From Rhizobium sp. ASV8 (GTDB lineage Bacteria; Pseudomonadota; Alphaproteobacteria; Rhizobiales; Rhizobiaceae): a stretch of DNA of 63,761 nt. A program made the translations under genes and the position numbers. This document shows positions 8,675-17,617 of the stretch, one piece after another. The DNA lies in contig NZ_JAELUG010000024.1 of the NCBI RefSeq assembly GCF_016429255.1, positions 1 through 63,761 on the forward strand, written 5' to 3'. The notes beneath the pieces were generated by a model that saw only the letters and a program-made list of their open reading frames with translations, was not told where the DNA came from and did not search any database. Position 1 is the stretch's first letter. Every line of letters begins with the position of its first letter.

Positions 8675-10006
8675 TCAGCTTGTAAGCCGTGGCGTGCGGA
8701 TAACCTTCAGAAACAGCGCATTCATCGCATCGTTGATGCCTTGCGTCGGGCTGACTTCAAAATAGAGGCCCGGCGATGCGCAGTTCTGCAGGTTCGTGCC
8801 GATCTGGGATTGGAATGGCGCAATCCATGAATTGTACCAGGGATTCTGCGGCAACGGCAGATAGGTCGTGTAGAGGATCGCGATCTTGACGTTCTGGTTT
8901 TTCAGAGGCTGGCAGAAGGATGTATCGAGCGGCTCCTGGCAGCGGCCGCCGGTGGTTGGTTTCGTGCAGGTTGTCGGCTTATAGCTATCACCAACACCAT
9001 CAGTCACGAAGAACAGTACCTTTTGCCGGTCCGAACCGCTCGTACCGCCGCCGCCAGTCCCGATTATTGGCTTCAGCTGCGTCAGCATTGTATCGAAACT
9101 CGTATCCTGATCGTTATTGTCGCCTTGGCCTCGAACAGCCATCAAATCAACGGCGCTGGTGGCTTGCTTGACTTGCACCATATTCGACGAAAGTCCGGAC
9201 ACGGCCGTCAAACCCGCTTTGTCGGCTTCGGTTCCGAATGTGTAGACGGCCATGCGATACTGGTCTGGCGACTGGCTATTTGTCGTGGCCGTGTCGGTCA
9301 GTGCCTGCGTCGCCTGACGCACGACATCGATGCGCAGATCAATGTTGAGAGTTTTTTTCGCAAGATTGTAATAGTTGTTTGGGTCGTTCAGGTCGTGGCA
9401 AGCAAATGCACATGTGTCGCTGGTATGTGACTGCATGATTGCGATACCGCCGGCCGTCGCAGCGACACCCATCGACGGCGTGTTGTCGAGCAACATGTAG
9501 AAGTCGATGAAACTCGCCGTCTGATATTGTGCCGATGCAACTCCGCTGATCGGGATCGTGGTCTGGCCCAGCAACTGCATCAGCGTCGTCGGCACGGTCG
9601 CGGAAAAACTGACTTGGGCGGACAGGATGTTCGAAGCTCTCGTGACCACAATGTTCACGTTGACCGGCACGTTTTGCAGGTCGCTCGACGCCTGACCATA
9701 AAAGAGTTTGTTGGCGTCATTCTGGCCAATGGTAACCGTGCCGTCACTGGTCATAGCCATAGCCGCAGCGACTGCCGGCGAAGACGTTGCAACGGCGCCC
9801 ACGGCCGCCGCGTCGGCGGCATTGTAAAGTTCGTTCCTAACCACGAGCGCATTGGTGATATCGATGGCAAGGCCGGCCGCTCCGATCAGTGGGATCGCCA
9901 GCAGCGCCGTCATCATCCCGAAATTTCCTGACCTATCGGCCATGAATTTTCGTGAATGCTTATATATAGATAAGAAGGATCTTGCGCCGGCCTTCAATAT
10001 TTTCAC
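8675..10006 (-). CDS. TadG-like protein with TadE-type N-terminus and vWA domain
   Basis: This is a membrane-anchored pseudopilin-like protein of the TadG type, 443 aa from the GTG at 10006. DRSGNFGMMTALLAIPL followed by a hydrophobic stretch near residues 25-50 is the Flp/TadE/TadG N-terminal signature, where the helix anchors the protein in the inner membrane. After about residue 160 comes a von Willebrand A-like domain with FIDFYMLLDNTPSMG (a DxTxS variant of the metal-site DxSxS) and VLFFVTDGVGDS. The GTG has a GAGAG upstream; the ATG at 9943 would remove 21 residues. TadG proteins normally sit in tad pilus or surface-secretion loci. Here the gene stands alone, so it may be an accessory copy. 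AT content rises sharply just upstream. Confidence 0.8.
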   Translation of the reverse strand: MKILKAGARSFLSIYKHSRKFMADRSGNFGMMTALLAIPLIGAAGLAIDITNALVVRNELYNAADAAAVGAVATSSPAVAAAMAMTSDGTVTIGQNDANKLFYGQASSDLQNVPVNVNIVVTRASNILSAQVSFSATVPTTLMQLLGQTTIPISGVASAQYQTASFIDFYMLLDNTPSMGVAATAGGIAIMQSHTSDTCAFACHDLNDPNNYYNLAKKTLNIDLRIDVVRQATQALTDTATTNSQSPDQYRMAVYTFGTEADKAGLTAVSGLSSNMVQVKQATSAVDLMAVRGQGDNNDQDTSFDTMLTQLKPIIGTGGGGTSGSDRQKVLFFVTDGVGDSYKPTTCTKPTTGGRCQEPLDTSFCQPLKNQNVKIAILYTTYLPLPQNPWYNSWIAPFQSQIGTNLQNCASPGLYFEVSPTQGINDAMNALFLKVIRTPRLTS

Positions 10007-10452
10007 GAACAAACTCTCTATGGTAGAAGTTACAAGAACAAATACCGCATAAGTCGAAAGCAACAGTACTTTCAAATATACTTAATAATAGTATCGCCAA
10101 TAAATATTGATATTCCGATAATGGAAGAGAATCTATTTTAGACATATTGAATTTAGGGAATATTTACCGAGAGTCAAAATTATACTTTGGTATAATTGAA
10201 AATATTTTCATCTAGAAAATCGGCGCGGCAAATGAGATCTAATCCGTTCTAACAATTGATATTTTGGCGGCGAGGGCCAGTACTGGCCACCTTGAAAATC
10301 GCCTGAATTAAGGCCTTTTCCGGCAATTCCTACGGACGCCATTTACCCGATTTTTAGTGTTTACCCGCGAAAGCGTCGCTTACCTATTTCAGTTGTGGCG
10401 GGTGCAATATCAAATGGCCGTCATTCGAGTGACCAGATTCGGGATTTTCTGA
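10007..10452. promoter_or_regulatory. AT-rich divergent promoter region
   Basis: The gap between the TadG-like gene and the MHYT-GGDEF-EAL gene is very AT-rich from about 10060 to 10220 and then returns to average composition. It must hold both promoters. I see no ORF worth reporting and no clear dyad. Confidence 0.4.
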
Positions 10453-12531
10453 GTGCGCGTCCTTTCATGCATCGTCACAGCACATAATCTGTGGCTCGTT
10501 TTCCTTGCGGCGTTTGTTTGTGTCAGCGGCGGATGGATAACGCTCAACCTTCTACGACGGGCAGAAATGACGCACGGGCTTCAGCGCGGCGGATGGATCT
10601 TTCTGACCGGGGTAGCTGCGGGCGCCTCCATATGGTGCACCCATTTCATCGCCATGTTGGCCTATGAGGTTGGCGCGCCCGTGGCCTTCGACCCGATCCT
10701 GACCATGGCGTCGTTTTTGTTGGCCGTCGCCGGCTGCTCCGCCGGCTTTGCGATCACATTGTCACGCATGCCGAAGGTGGCACCGGAACTGGGTGGCGTG
10801 GTCGTCGGTCTTGCCATTAGCATCATGCATTATACCGGCATGATGGCCTACCATGTCGATGGCATCGTCGATTGGGACAGGACTTATGTTTTTGCCTCCG
10901 TCGTGCTCTCAGTGACATTTGCCGTCCTGGCGCTTAATCAAGCCATTCGCCGCCCGTGGCGCTTCGCTCCCCTGGTCGCACTCGGCTTTTTCGTGCTTGC
11001 GGTGGTCCTGCTGCATTTCACGGCAATGACCGCCGTCTCCGTCACGCCGCTGGCAACCGGTGCCGGCATCGTCGATTCCTATGCGCTGCAAGCCATGGCC
11101 GTCGCGGTCGCGGGCGGCGGATTGCTCGTGATCGGCACCGGCGTCGCGAGCTACATGATCGACGAACGCGCCTCGCGCGAATCCATCCAGAAACTCCAGC
11201 ACATGGCGCTGAACGACATCCTCACAGGCATGCCGAACCGTGGCAGCTTCAGCGACTATCTGAGCGGCGCCCTGGAACATGCCAAGGAAGACGGTGCAAA
11301 GCTCGCCGTCATCGGCATTGACCTTGATCGTTTCAAGGAGATCAATGATCTGCGCGGCCACAAGGCTGGCGATCAGGCACTGAAGGCCATCGGGCGCCGC
11401 CTGCTGCGCCTCGTCAAGGACGGCGAGTTCGTCGCCCGCGTCGGTGGCGATGAATTTGCCGCCGCCAAACGCTTCGAAAACCAGAGCGAGCTTCTCGATT
11501 TCGTGGCGCGGCTGGAAAAGACCCTGTTCGAGCCAATCCGCATCGATGATTTCGAAACGGTGACCGGCGCAAGCATCGGCGTTGCCGTCTATCCCGACGA
11601 TGGCAACGACCAGGAACGTCTCATCAGCAATGCCGATCTGGCGATGTATCGCGCCAAGGCCGATGTCGGCCGAGCCGTGTGCTTCTACGAATCCAAAATG
11701 GACGAGGCGGCGCGCGCACGCCACACGCTGGCGCAGGATCTGCGCCGCGCCGTCGAGCTCGATCAGCTCGATCTGCACTATCAGGTGCAGACCTCGGTTC
11801 AGACGGGCGAGATTTGCGGCTACGAAGTCCTGCTACGCTGGAGCCACCCTGAACGAGGTGCGGTTCCACCCTCCGAGTTCATCCCGATCGCCGAGGAAAG
11901 CGGCACGATCCTCGTCATCGGCGAATGGGTCTTACGCAACGCATGCAAACAGGCCGCCGCCTGGAGCAAGCCATACAAGATCGCCGTCAACCTCTCGCCG
12001 GTACAATTCGCCCATGCGGATCTAGCCAAGCTCATTCAATCGATCCTGGTGGAAACCGGCCTCTCGCCGTCGCGGCTCGAACTGGAGATCACCGAGTCGA
12101 CGATCATCGCCGACAAGACCCGCACGCTGCATGTGCTGCGGCAGATCCGGGCGCTTGGCGTCACCATCGCCATCGACGACTTCGGCACGGGCTATTCATC
12201 GCTCGACACGCTGCGCTCCTTCCCCTTCGACAAGATCAAGCTCGACCGCTCCTTCATGAACGAGGTCGACAACAGCATCCAGGCAAAGGCGATCGTCCGC
12301 GCCGTGCTGACGCTCGGCAAGAGCCTCGACATCCCGGTTCTGGCCGAGGGTGTGGAGACCAACCATCAGCTGGAAATCCTTCGCGTAGAAGGCTGCGACG
12401 AGGCTCAGGGCTTCTTCCTTGGACGACCGAAACCGGTCGGACAGATCTTCCAGCTGGAACAGATGGCAGAGAAGGAGTCGGCATCTCCGTTCTCGGGCCG
12501 GGTGCCGCCGCAACGCATGCGCCGTCGCTGA
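10453..12531 (+). CDS. MHYT-GGDEF-EAL cyclic-di-GMP turnover protein
   Basis: This 692-aa inner-membrane protein has three parts. Residues 1-235 form a seven-helix MHYT sensor, with repeated metal-ligand-type motifs such as CTHFIAM, IMHYTGMMAY and LLHFTAM. A GGDEF diguanylate cyclase follows with an intact GGDEF at 331-335; the position of the usual RxxD inhibitory site reads KDGE, so product inhibition is probably lost. The C-terminal EAL domain has EVL with the catalytic Glu458 kept, ELEITES, and IAIDDFGTG with Asp575 and Asp576. Both synthesis and hydrolysis look possible. The start is a GTG at 10453. The protein may sense oxygen, CO or NO through copper, as proposed for MHYT domains. It could feed c-di-GMP to the PilZ domain of the BcsA encoded about 44 kb away. 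Confidence 0.92.
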   Translation: MRVLSCIVTAHNLWLVFLAAFVCVSGGWITLNLLRRAEMTHGLQRGGWIFLTGVAAGASIWCTHFIAMLAYEVGAPVAFDPILTMASFLLAVAGCSAGFAITLSRMPKVAPELGGVVVGLAISIMHYTGMMAYHVDGIVDWDRTYVFASVVLSVTFAVLALNQAIRRPWRFAPLVALGFFVLAVVLLHFTAMTAVSVTPLATGAGIVDSYALQAMAVAVAGGGLLVIGTGVASYMIDERASRESIQKLQHMALNDILTGMPNRGSFSDYLSGALEHAKEDGAKLAVIGIDLDRFKEINDLRGHKAGDQALKAIGRRLLRLVKDGEFVARVGGDEFAAAKRFENQSELLDFVARLEKTLFEPIRIDDFETVTGASIGVAVYPDDGNDQERLISNADLAMYRAKADVGRAVCFYESKMDEAARARHTLAQDLRRAVELDQLDLHYQVQTSVQTGEICGYEVLLRWSHPERGAVPPSEFIPIAEESGTILVIGEWVLRNACKQAAAWSKPYKIAVNLSPVQFAHADLAKLIQSILVETGLSPSRLELEITESTIIADKTRTLHVLRQIRALGVTIAIDDFGTGYSSLDTLRSFPFDKIKLDRSFMNEVDNSIQAKAIVRAVLTLGKSLDIPVLAEGVETNHQLEILRVEGCDEAQGFFLGRPKPVGQIFQLEQMAEKESASPFSGRVPPQRMRRR

Positions 12532-12612
12532 GGCGGCAAATTGAGCTGCATCGGCGAGGCTGTAGCGCCGCGCCGATGTAGATAGAGTATGCTTGCGATT
12601 GCATTCAGAACG

Positions 12613-15084
12613 TCAAACCAGACGATCGGAAACCTCGCCAACCCAATCGTTTGCGAGCTCGATCATCACTGACGAACGGATATCGGCAGCATTGGCGGCG
12701 ACCAGAAGTTCGTAGTGGCCCGCAGTGGCACGAAACGCTTTTGCTTCCACGTCGAAATAGCTCAGATCGCGGGGATGGACGACGAGCGAGGCCCTGCCCG
12801 TCTCGCCCTTCGCCAATTGAAGCTTGGCAAAGGCGCGCAGTTCCTTGTCCGGTCTCTCGACCGCCGAAGCGGGCGGCCGGACATAGAGCTGCACGAGCTC
12901 CGATCCCCTCCTGTCCCCGATATTGGTGACATCAACGGTGACGGTGATGCCGTCAGGACCCATTCGTGTCGCCGATGCCTCTGCACTGCCCCAGGAAAAA
13001 TGTGTATAACAGAGGCCGAAACCGAAGGGGAAAAGCGGTTCCACGCCTTGCCTGTCGTGATGACGGTAGCCGACGAAAACACCCTCGGTATAGCGAACAT
13101 GCCCATCCTTGCCCGGATAGACGGTCTCGTCGCCGGTCATCGCGGAATTGTCCGACAGCTGGCTTGGGAAAGTCTGCGGCAGCCGACCGCCCGGCTCCGC
13201 CTCGCCGAACAGAACGTCGGCAACCGCATGACCCAGCTCCTGGCCCGGATACCACATCTGCAAGACGGCCCTCACCTTGCCAAGCCACGGCATTTCGATT
13301 GGACCACCCGTTTGGAGGACGACGACGGTATTGGCGTTGACAGCCGCCACCTTCTCGATCAGCTCCTCCTGTCGCCCGGGCAACCGCATGTCCGGCAAAT
13401 CAAGCCCTTCCGTATCCCACTGCCCGTCGCGGCCGACGAACAACAGCGCCACATCCGCATTGCGCGCTGTCTCGACCGCCTCCGCCAGATCCGGCTCTCC
13501 CAGAGGTTTCTCGACGCCAAAGCGCACCGCCGTCAGATTAATGCCTTCCTCGGTTGCCGCCGAAGAGCAATATTCGACGACGACCTGGTATCGCCGGCCG
13601 GCCTCCAAATAGAGGCTTTGGCGCTGTTCGACATTGGCAGTGCCAAAATAATTGTCACCGCGGGCCCAGCCGTCAAAGCCGTTCACCACGAGCTCGCCAT
13701 CGACATAAAGTTTGGCGAGACCGGCGTTGGTCATGCCGAACACATGCTCGCCGCCTTCCGTAGGCACGTAAGAGGCCGTCATGCGTGCGGAAAAATCTGC
13801 CGGGTCAAGTTCGGCTGACGGCAAGTCGAACCAGAAAAACTCGCCGACATGGGCTGGCTCGGCAATGACAGGCATGCCGGCCAGGCTCCGCCCCTTGAAA
13901 TACTCGACCCTCATGTCTCCCGAAAAGACGTTGATCAGCCTGTTGTTGCGGCAGCCGACCGCGTAGCGGATGCTGTTGGCATTCGACAGCGCCTCGCGGA
14001 TCCCTTCGAGCGGGCTGATCCGGTAATGTGCGGCAATCTGGGCGCTCCCACCACCCATGACGCGCGCCTCCGCGGCGTTTGGCCCAAGGACGGCCACGTG
14101 TCCGAGGCCGGCCTTCTGCAGCGGCAGGATACCGTCATTCTTCAACAATACAGCGCCCTCAGCCCCCAACTGGCGGATCAGCGCACGGTCCTCGGGCAAA
14201 TCGAGCGCATGTTCGGCAAGGTCAGGGGCTGTCTCAAACGCTCCGACGCACTCCAGCAACTTCAAAATACGACCCGCCGCCGCACGCACGGTCTCAGGCT
14301 TGACTTCACCGTTGCGCACGGCGGCAACCAGCTTCTCGCCACGGTCCCGCGCGGGTCCCGGCATTTCCAGATCGAGCCCCGCATTGACGGTCGCGGCAGT
14401 CGAATGCGAGCCGAACCAGTCGGACATGACGATCCCGTCGAAACCCCATTCGTCACGCAGGACCTTGGTCAACAGCCACGGGTGTTCACTCGTATAGGTG
14501 CCGTTCAGCCTGTTGTACGAAGACATGACGGCCATGACGCCGGCTCTTTTGACAGCCTTTTCGAATGGTAGCAAATAAATCTCGCGAAGCGCGCGCTCAT
14601 CGATGTCCGACGACATGGTCTGCCGCTCGATCTCGGATTCATTGCCGACGAAATGCTTGATCGTCGCGGCAATACCTTCGCTCTGCACGCCTTGAATATA
14701 GGCAACGGCAAGCTCCGCCGTCAGCATGGGGTCTTCGGAATAGCACTCGAAATTGCGCCCATTCAGGCCAGAGCGATGGATATTGACCGTCGGCGCCAGC
14801 AAGACCGACGCGCCCTTGCTCTCGGCCTGACCGGCAATGGCAATCCCCATGCGCTCGACCAGAGCCGGATTCCAGGTCGCGCCAAGCGCAATGGCAACCG
14901 GGAAGCAAGCGGAGTTGACGCCGGCCACCAGCGAGCCCGCGCCGCGCGCGCCATTCGGCCCATCCGTCACCTTGATCTTCGGAATGCCGAGGCGCTCGAT
15001 GGGGACGGTGGTCCAGAAATCGGCGCCAGACAGCAGCGAAACCTGCTCCTCAAGCGTCATCCGGTCGAGAATATCGTCGATCAT
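12613..15084 (-). CDS. Glycoside hydrolase family 3 beta-glucosidase with PA14 domain
   Basis: This 823-aa enzyme probably cleaves terminal beta-glucosides, including plant glucosides. The GH3 N-terminal barrel is at about residues 25-290, with the catalytic nucleophile Asp in IVMSDWFGSHS and the KHFVGNESE motif near 147. The GH3 C-terminal domain is split by a PA14 domain near 385-530 (FSARMTASYVPTEGG, AKLYVDGELVVNG), and a fibronectin-III-like domain ends the protein (RGSELVQLYVRPP). The layout and length resemble the Agrobacterium coniferin beta-glucosidase. GGGAGG precedes the ATG at 15084. There is no signal peptide, so it is cytoplasmic. No transporter gene is adjacent. Confidence 0.92.
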   Translation of the reverse strand: MIDDILDRMTLEEQVSLLSGADFWTTVPIERLGIPKIKVTDGPNGARGAGSLVAGVNSACFPVAIALGATWNPALVERMGIAIAGQAESKGASVLLAPTVNIHRSGLNGRNFECYSEDPMLTAELAVAYIQGVQSEGIAATIKHFVGNESEIERQTMSSDIDERALREIYLLPFEKAVKRAGVMAVMSSYNRLNGTYTSEHPWLLTKVLRDEWGFDGIVMSDWFGSHSTAATVNAGLDLEMPGPARDRGEKLVAAVRNGEVKPETVRAAAGRILKLLECVGAFETAPDLAEHALDLPEDRALIRQLGAEGAVLLKNDGILPLQKAGLGHVAVLGPNAAEARVMGGGSAQIAAHYRISPLEGIREALSNANSIRYAVGCRNNRLINVFSGDMRVEYFKGRSLAGMPVIAEPAHVGEFFWFDLPSAELDPADFSARMTASYVPTEGGEHVFGMTNAGLAKLYVDGELVVNGFDGWARGDNYFGTANVEQRQSLYLEAGRRYQVVVEYCSSAATEEGINLTAVRFGVEKPLGEPDLAEAVETARNADVALLFVGRDGQWDTEGLDLPDMRLPGRQEELIEKVAAVNANTVVVLQTGGPIEMPWLGKVRAVLQMWYPGQELGHAVADVLFGEAEPGGRLPQTFPSQLSDNSAMTGDETVYPGKDGHVRYTEGVFVGYRHHDRQGVEPLFPFGFGLCYTHFSWGSAEASATRMGPDGITVTVDVTNIGDRRGSELVQLYVRPPASAVERPDKELRAFAKLQLAKGETGRASLVVHPRDLSYFDVEAKAFRATAGHYELLVAANAADIRSSVMIELANDWVGEVSDRLV

Positions 15085-15400
15085 AGGGCCTCCCGCTCTG
15101 TTTTCGGTTCTCTCCCCGCATCCCATCTCGGGGAGATCCGCATTTGAAGTAACCAAATCATAAACGCGCACAAGGCCGTCAGGCAATCGCCATATGTTGA
15201 TGAAATATCATGTGTTTTCGACGCCGACACCGCGATCGGCCGGATGGTTGCGCCCTTTTTCGGCAAGGTGGAATGGCCGATATGGCGCTGAGACCCATGC
15301 AGGCCGCCGCTAAAGCTCGACTTCGCTAAAATGCGAATAATCTTCTTCCGAATAAATTTGACCGCATCGGATTTCATGAACTCAATTCATGGAGCCGAGT
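15085..15400. promoter_or_regulatory. Divergent promoter gap between GH3 and protease genes
   Basis: These 316 bases separate two divergently transcribed genes and must contain both promoters. Only shadow frames occur here, and I could not recognise a specific operator. Confidence 0.35.
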
Positions 15401-16075
15401 ATGCGTTCATTCCTCATCGCTGCAAGCTTTATCCTCGTTGCCGGGCTGTCGTTTTCGACAGCCACCACCGCAAAGCCGGTGACCAACGCGGTCGACGCAC
15501 CAGCCCACCAATTCGCCCGCGTGGTCACGGAAGCGAGCGCGCCGGTCGGTTGGGCCGGTTTTTGCTCCGCACAGCCGGCCGAATGCATGGACACCGAAAA
15601 GAGCGACGAATTCATCACGCTCGGCAAGGAGCGCTGGGCGCAGCTGCAGCAGATCAACAATCTCGTCAATCATGAGATCCAGGGCGTTGGCGACAACGAT
15701 CACTACGGCATCTACAAGCTCGGCATCATCAACTGGTGGACCTATCCCGACGATGGCGCCGGCAACTGCAACGACTATGTTCTGCTGAAGAAAAAACTGC
15801 TCGTGGAGGCCGGATGGTCCCGCTCAGCGCTGTTGCTGACTGTGGTGCTCGACAAGAACAATGAGGGCCATCTAGTGCTGATGGCGCGAACGAACGATGG
15901 CGATCTCGTTCTCGACAACCTCACCGACTCGGTCAAGACCTGGGAAGGGACCGGCTACACGTTCATCAAGCGCCAATCCGCCGACAATCCGAACAATTGG
16001 GTTCGGCTCGAATCCGGCCGCACGCCTGAACAGCTCGCCATGATCAGCAAGGCTCTGGCCAGTCACTCGCAGTGA
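15401..16075 (+). CDS. Periplasmic transglutaminase-like cysteine peptidase (BTLCP family)
   Basis: The protein has 224 aa with a signal peptide (MRSFLIAASFILVAGLSFS) and is therefore periplasmic. It belongs to the bacterial transglutaminase-like cysteine proteinase family. The predicted catalytic triad is Cys in DGAGNCNDYVLLKK, His in EGHLVLMA and Asp in DLVLDNLTD. Better-studied relatives such as LapG cleave surface adhesins under c-di-GMP control through LapD. No LapD or large adhesin gene is near, so the target is unknown and this may belong to the other BTLCP branch common in rhizobia. GGAG lies seven bases before the ATG at 15401, which is preferred over the ATG at 15389. Its 3' end overlaps the convergent small gene by 13 bases. 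Confidence 0.88.
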   Translation: MRSFLIAASFILVAGLSFSTATTAKPVTNAVDAPAHQFARVVTEASAPVGWAGFCSAQPAECMDTEKSDEFITLGKERWAQLQQINNLVNHEIQGVGDNDHYGIYKLGIINWWTYPDDGAGNCNDYVLLKKKLLVEAGWSRSALLLTVVLDKNNEGHLVLMARTNDGDLVLDNLTDSVKTWEGTGYTFIKRQSADNPNNWVRLESGRTPEQLAMISKALASHSQ

Positions 16076-16404
16076 TTGGCTGACCAGTAGGTATCGACGA
16101 GGCCCTTTCCATCCTGGTCCAGGATGGCAAAATTCCCCGGTATGACCACGAAGAAACGTTCACCGTCCGCCATGCCGGAAGAGGTTTCGATGCGGCCGCA
16201 AACGACAAAGCCCGGCATTCGCTCGCTCGGCTTGGCGGTCAGAATATGAACGGCTGATGACGGGACGTCGATCCGTCGCGCAACGGCTGCTTTGGCGAGA
16301 GCCGGAACGTCAGCCATCGTCGGCAAGGCTTCGCCTGGCGCGGCTGCAAGCAGGATGCTGCCTGTCACAACGAGATGTTTCAACGCAATCCCCTCGAAAA
16401 CCAT
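16063..16404 (-). CDS. Small exported protein of unknown function
   Basis: A protein of about 113 aa with a probable signal peptide (LKHLVVTGSILLAAAPGEALP). The mature part contains two cysteines (FVVCGRIE and the last-but-one residue), which suggests a disulfide-bonded periplasmic protein. An alternative TTG start at 16383, with GAGGGG at proper distance, gives a cleaner signal peptide and is quite likely the real one. It overlaps the end of the convergent protease gene. No domain is recognised. Confidence 0.6.
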   Translation of the reverse strand: MVFEGIALKHLVVTGSILLAAAPGEALPTMADVPALAKAAVARRIDVPSSAVHILTAKPSERMPGFVVCGRIETSSGMADGERFFVVIPGNFAILDQDGKGLVDTYWSANHCE

Positions 16405-16584
16405 GGCCCCTCGAAAATCAGGGCGGCAAATCCGAAACTCGCCTTGGCAGTATTGTCATCCGCGATTGCAGCCAGAGGCTGCCTGACGCAAAGTTTATTG
16501 TGATTCGCCAGGCAGAAGAAGCGCTCGCCCTTGCCTTTGCAGGCTGATCGACTATGAAGATCATCCCCGTGCCGGGGAAAATTT

Positions 16585-17571
16585 TTGAAAGTCAACTTGC
16601 GAATGCTTACAAGCCTGTCGAGAATTCCGGCACTCTGTCTTCTTGTCGTCCTAACACTGACCAGCGCCTGCTTTGGTCACGAATTGGTGCGCGTGCCACC
16701 CGGCAATCGCAATGGCACGCAGCCTCCGGTCCCAAACACGTCGGCATTGCGGGCCAAGGCCTTCAACACGACCTATGAAGAAAAATACCAGAAGATCGTC
16801 GGCGTACTTCGGGAAGACAAGGATCTGATGGCTTCGATCAAGAAGGCCGCGCAGGCCTATAAGATCGATCCCATCCATATCGTCGGCGCGCTTGTCGGCG
16901 AGCACACCTACAACATCACGATCGTCAACAGGGTGAAGTCCTACTACGTCAAGGCGCTTGCCTATTCCCAGGCGGACTTCAAGTTCAGCTACAAGGACAT
17001 GAACGTCCAGTCCTTCGTCAAGAAGCCGGAGTTCGCCCATTGCGATGCCTTCACCGGCAGTGCCGAATTGTGGGAATGCCGCGACGAGACCTGGGACAAG
17101 AGCTTTCGGGGCAAGGTAGTCGATGGCGTCACCTATGAGAACATGACGTTCCAGCGCGCCTTCTTCCAGCCCTTCTTTGCCGGACAAACCTTCGGCCTCG
17201 GCCAGATCAGCCCGCTCACGGCTCTTGAGGTCACCGATCTCGTGCATGCGACCAGCGGACTGTCAAAGCTGTCGGCTGACGATCCGCAGGCGATCTATCG
17301 CGATATCATGGATCCGGATCGCAGCGTGATCTATATCGCGGCCATTGTCCGGGACGCCATGGATGTCTATCGCGCACAGGGCTTCGACATCAGCGAAAAT
17401 CCGGGCCTGACAGCGACGCTCTACAATGTCGGCCAACCGCGGCGACGCGCCATTGCCCTGCGGCAGGCCGCAGATGCTTCAGGCGGCAAGAAGCTGCCGG
17501 AAGAGAACTATTATGGTTGGCTGGTGAATGACAGGCTGCCGGAATTGCGCGGCTTGCTCGGGCAGAAATAA
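16585..17571 (+). CDS. DUF1402 family exported protein
   Basis: This 328-aa protein starts at a TTG (16585) that has GGGGAA at good distance; an ATG at 16603 is the alternative. An N-terminal hydrophobic segment (ALCLLVVLTLTSACFG) is a signal peptide. The body matches the DUF1402 family of alphaproteobacteria: IDPIHIVGALVGEHTYN, FFAGQTFGLGQISPLTALE and GLTATLYNVGQPRRRA. The EHTYN plus FGLGQISPLTA pattern looks like a lysozyme-type transglycosylase fold with a possible catalytic glutamate, but this is inference. It would act on the cell wall in the periplasm. It is convergent with the GT29-like gene. Confidence 0.8.
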   Translation: MKVNLRMLTSLSRIPALCLLVVLTLTSACFGHELVRVPPGNRNGTQPPVPNTSALRAKAFNTTYEEKYQKIVGVLREDKDLMASIKKAAQAYKIDPIHIVGALVGEHTYNITIVNRVKSYYVKALAYSQADFKFSYKDMNVQSFVKKPEFAHCDAFTGSAELWECRDETWDKSFRGKVVDGVTYENMTFQRAFFQPFFAGQTFGLGQISPLTALEVTDLVHATSGLSKLSADDPQAIYRDIMDPDRSVIYIAAIVRDAMDVYRAQGFDISENPGLTATLYNVGQPRRRAIALRQAADASGGKKLPEENYYGWLVNDRLPELRGLLGQK

Positions 17572-17617
17572 TAGAACTTCACCGATGGGCAGCGAGCGTT
17601 GAATGGTGCTGCCTGTC

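Noticed and set aside
12715..13818. Plus-strand frame of 367 codons
   Set aside because: It is the mirror frame of the GH3 beta-glucosidase gene and encodes no recognisable domain.
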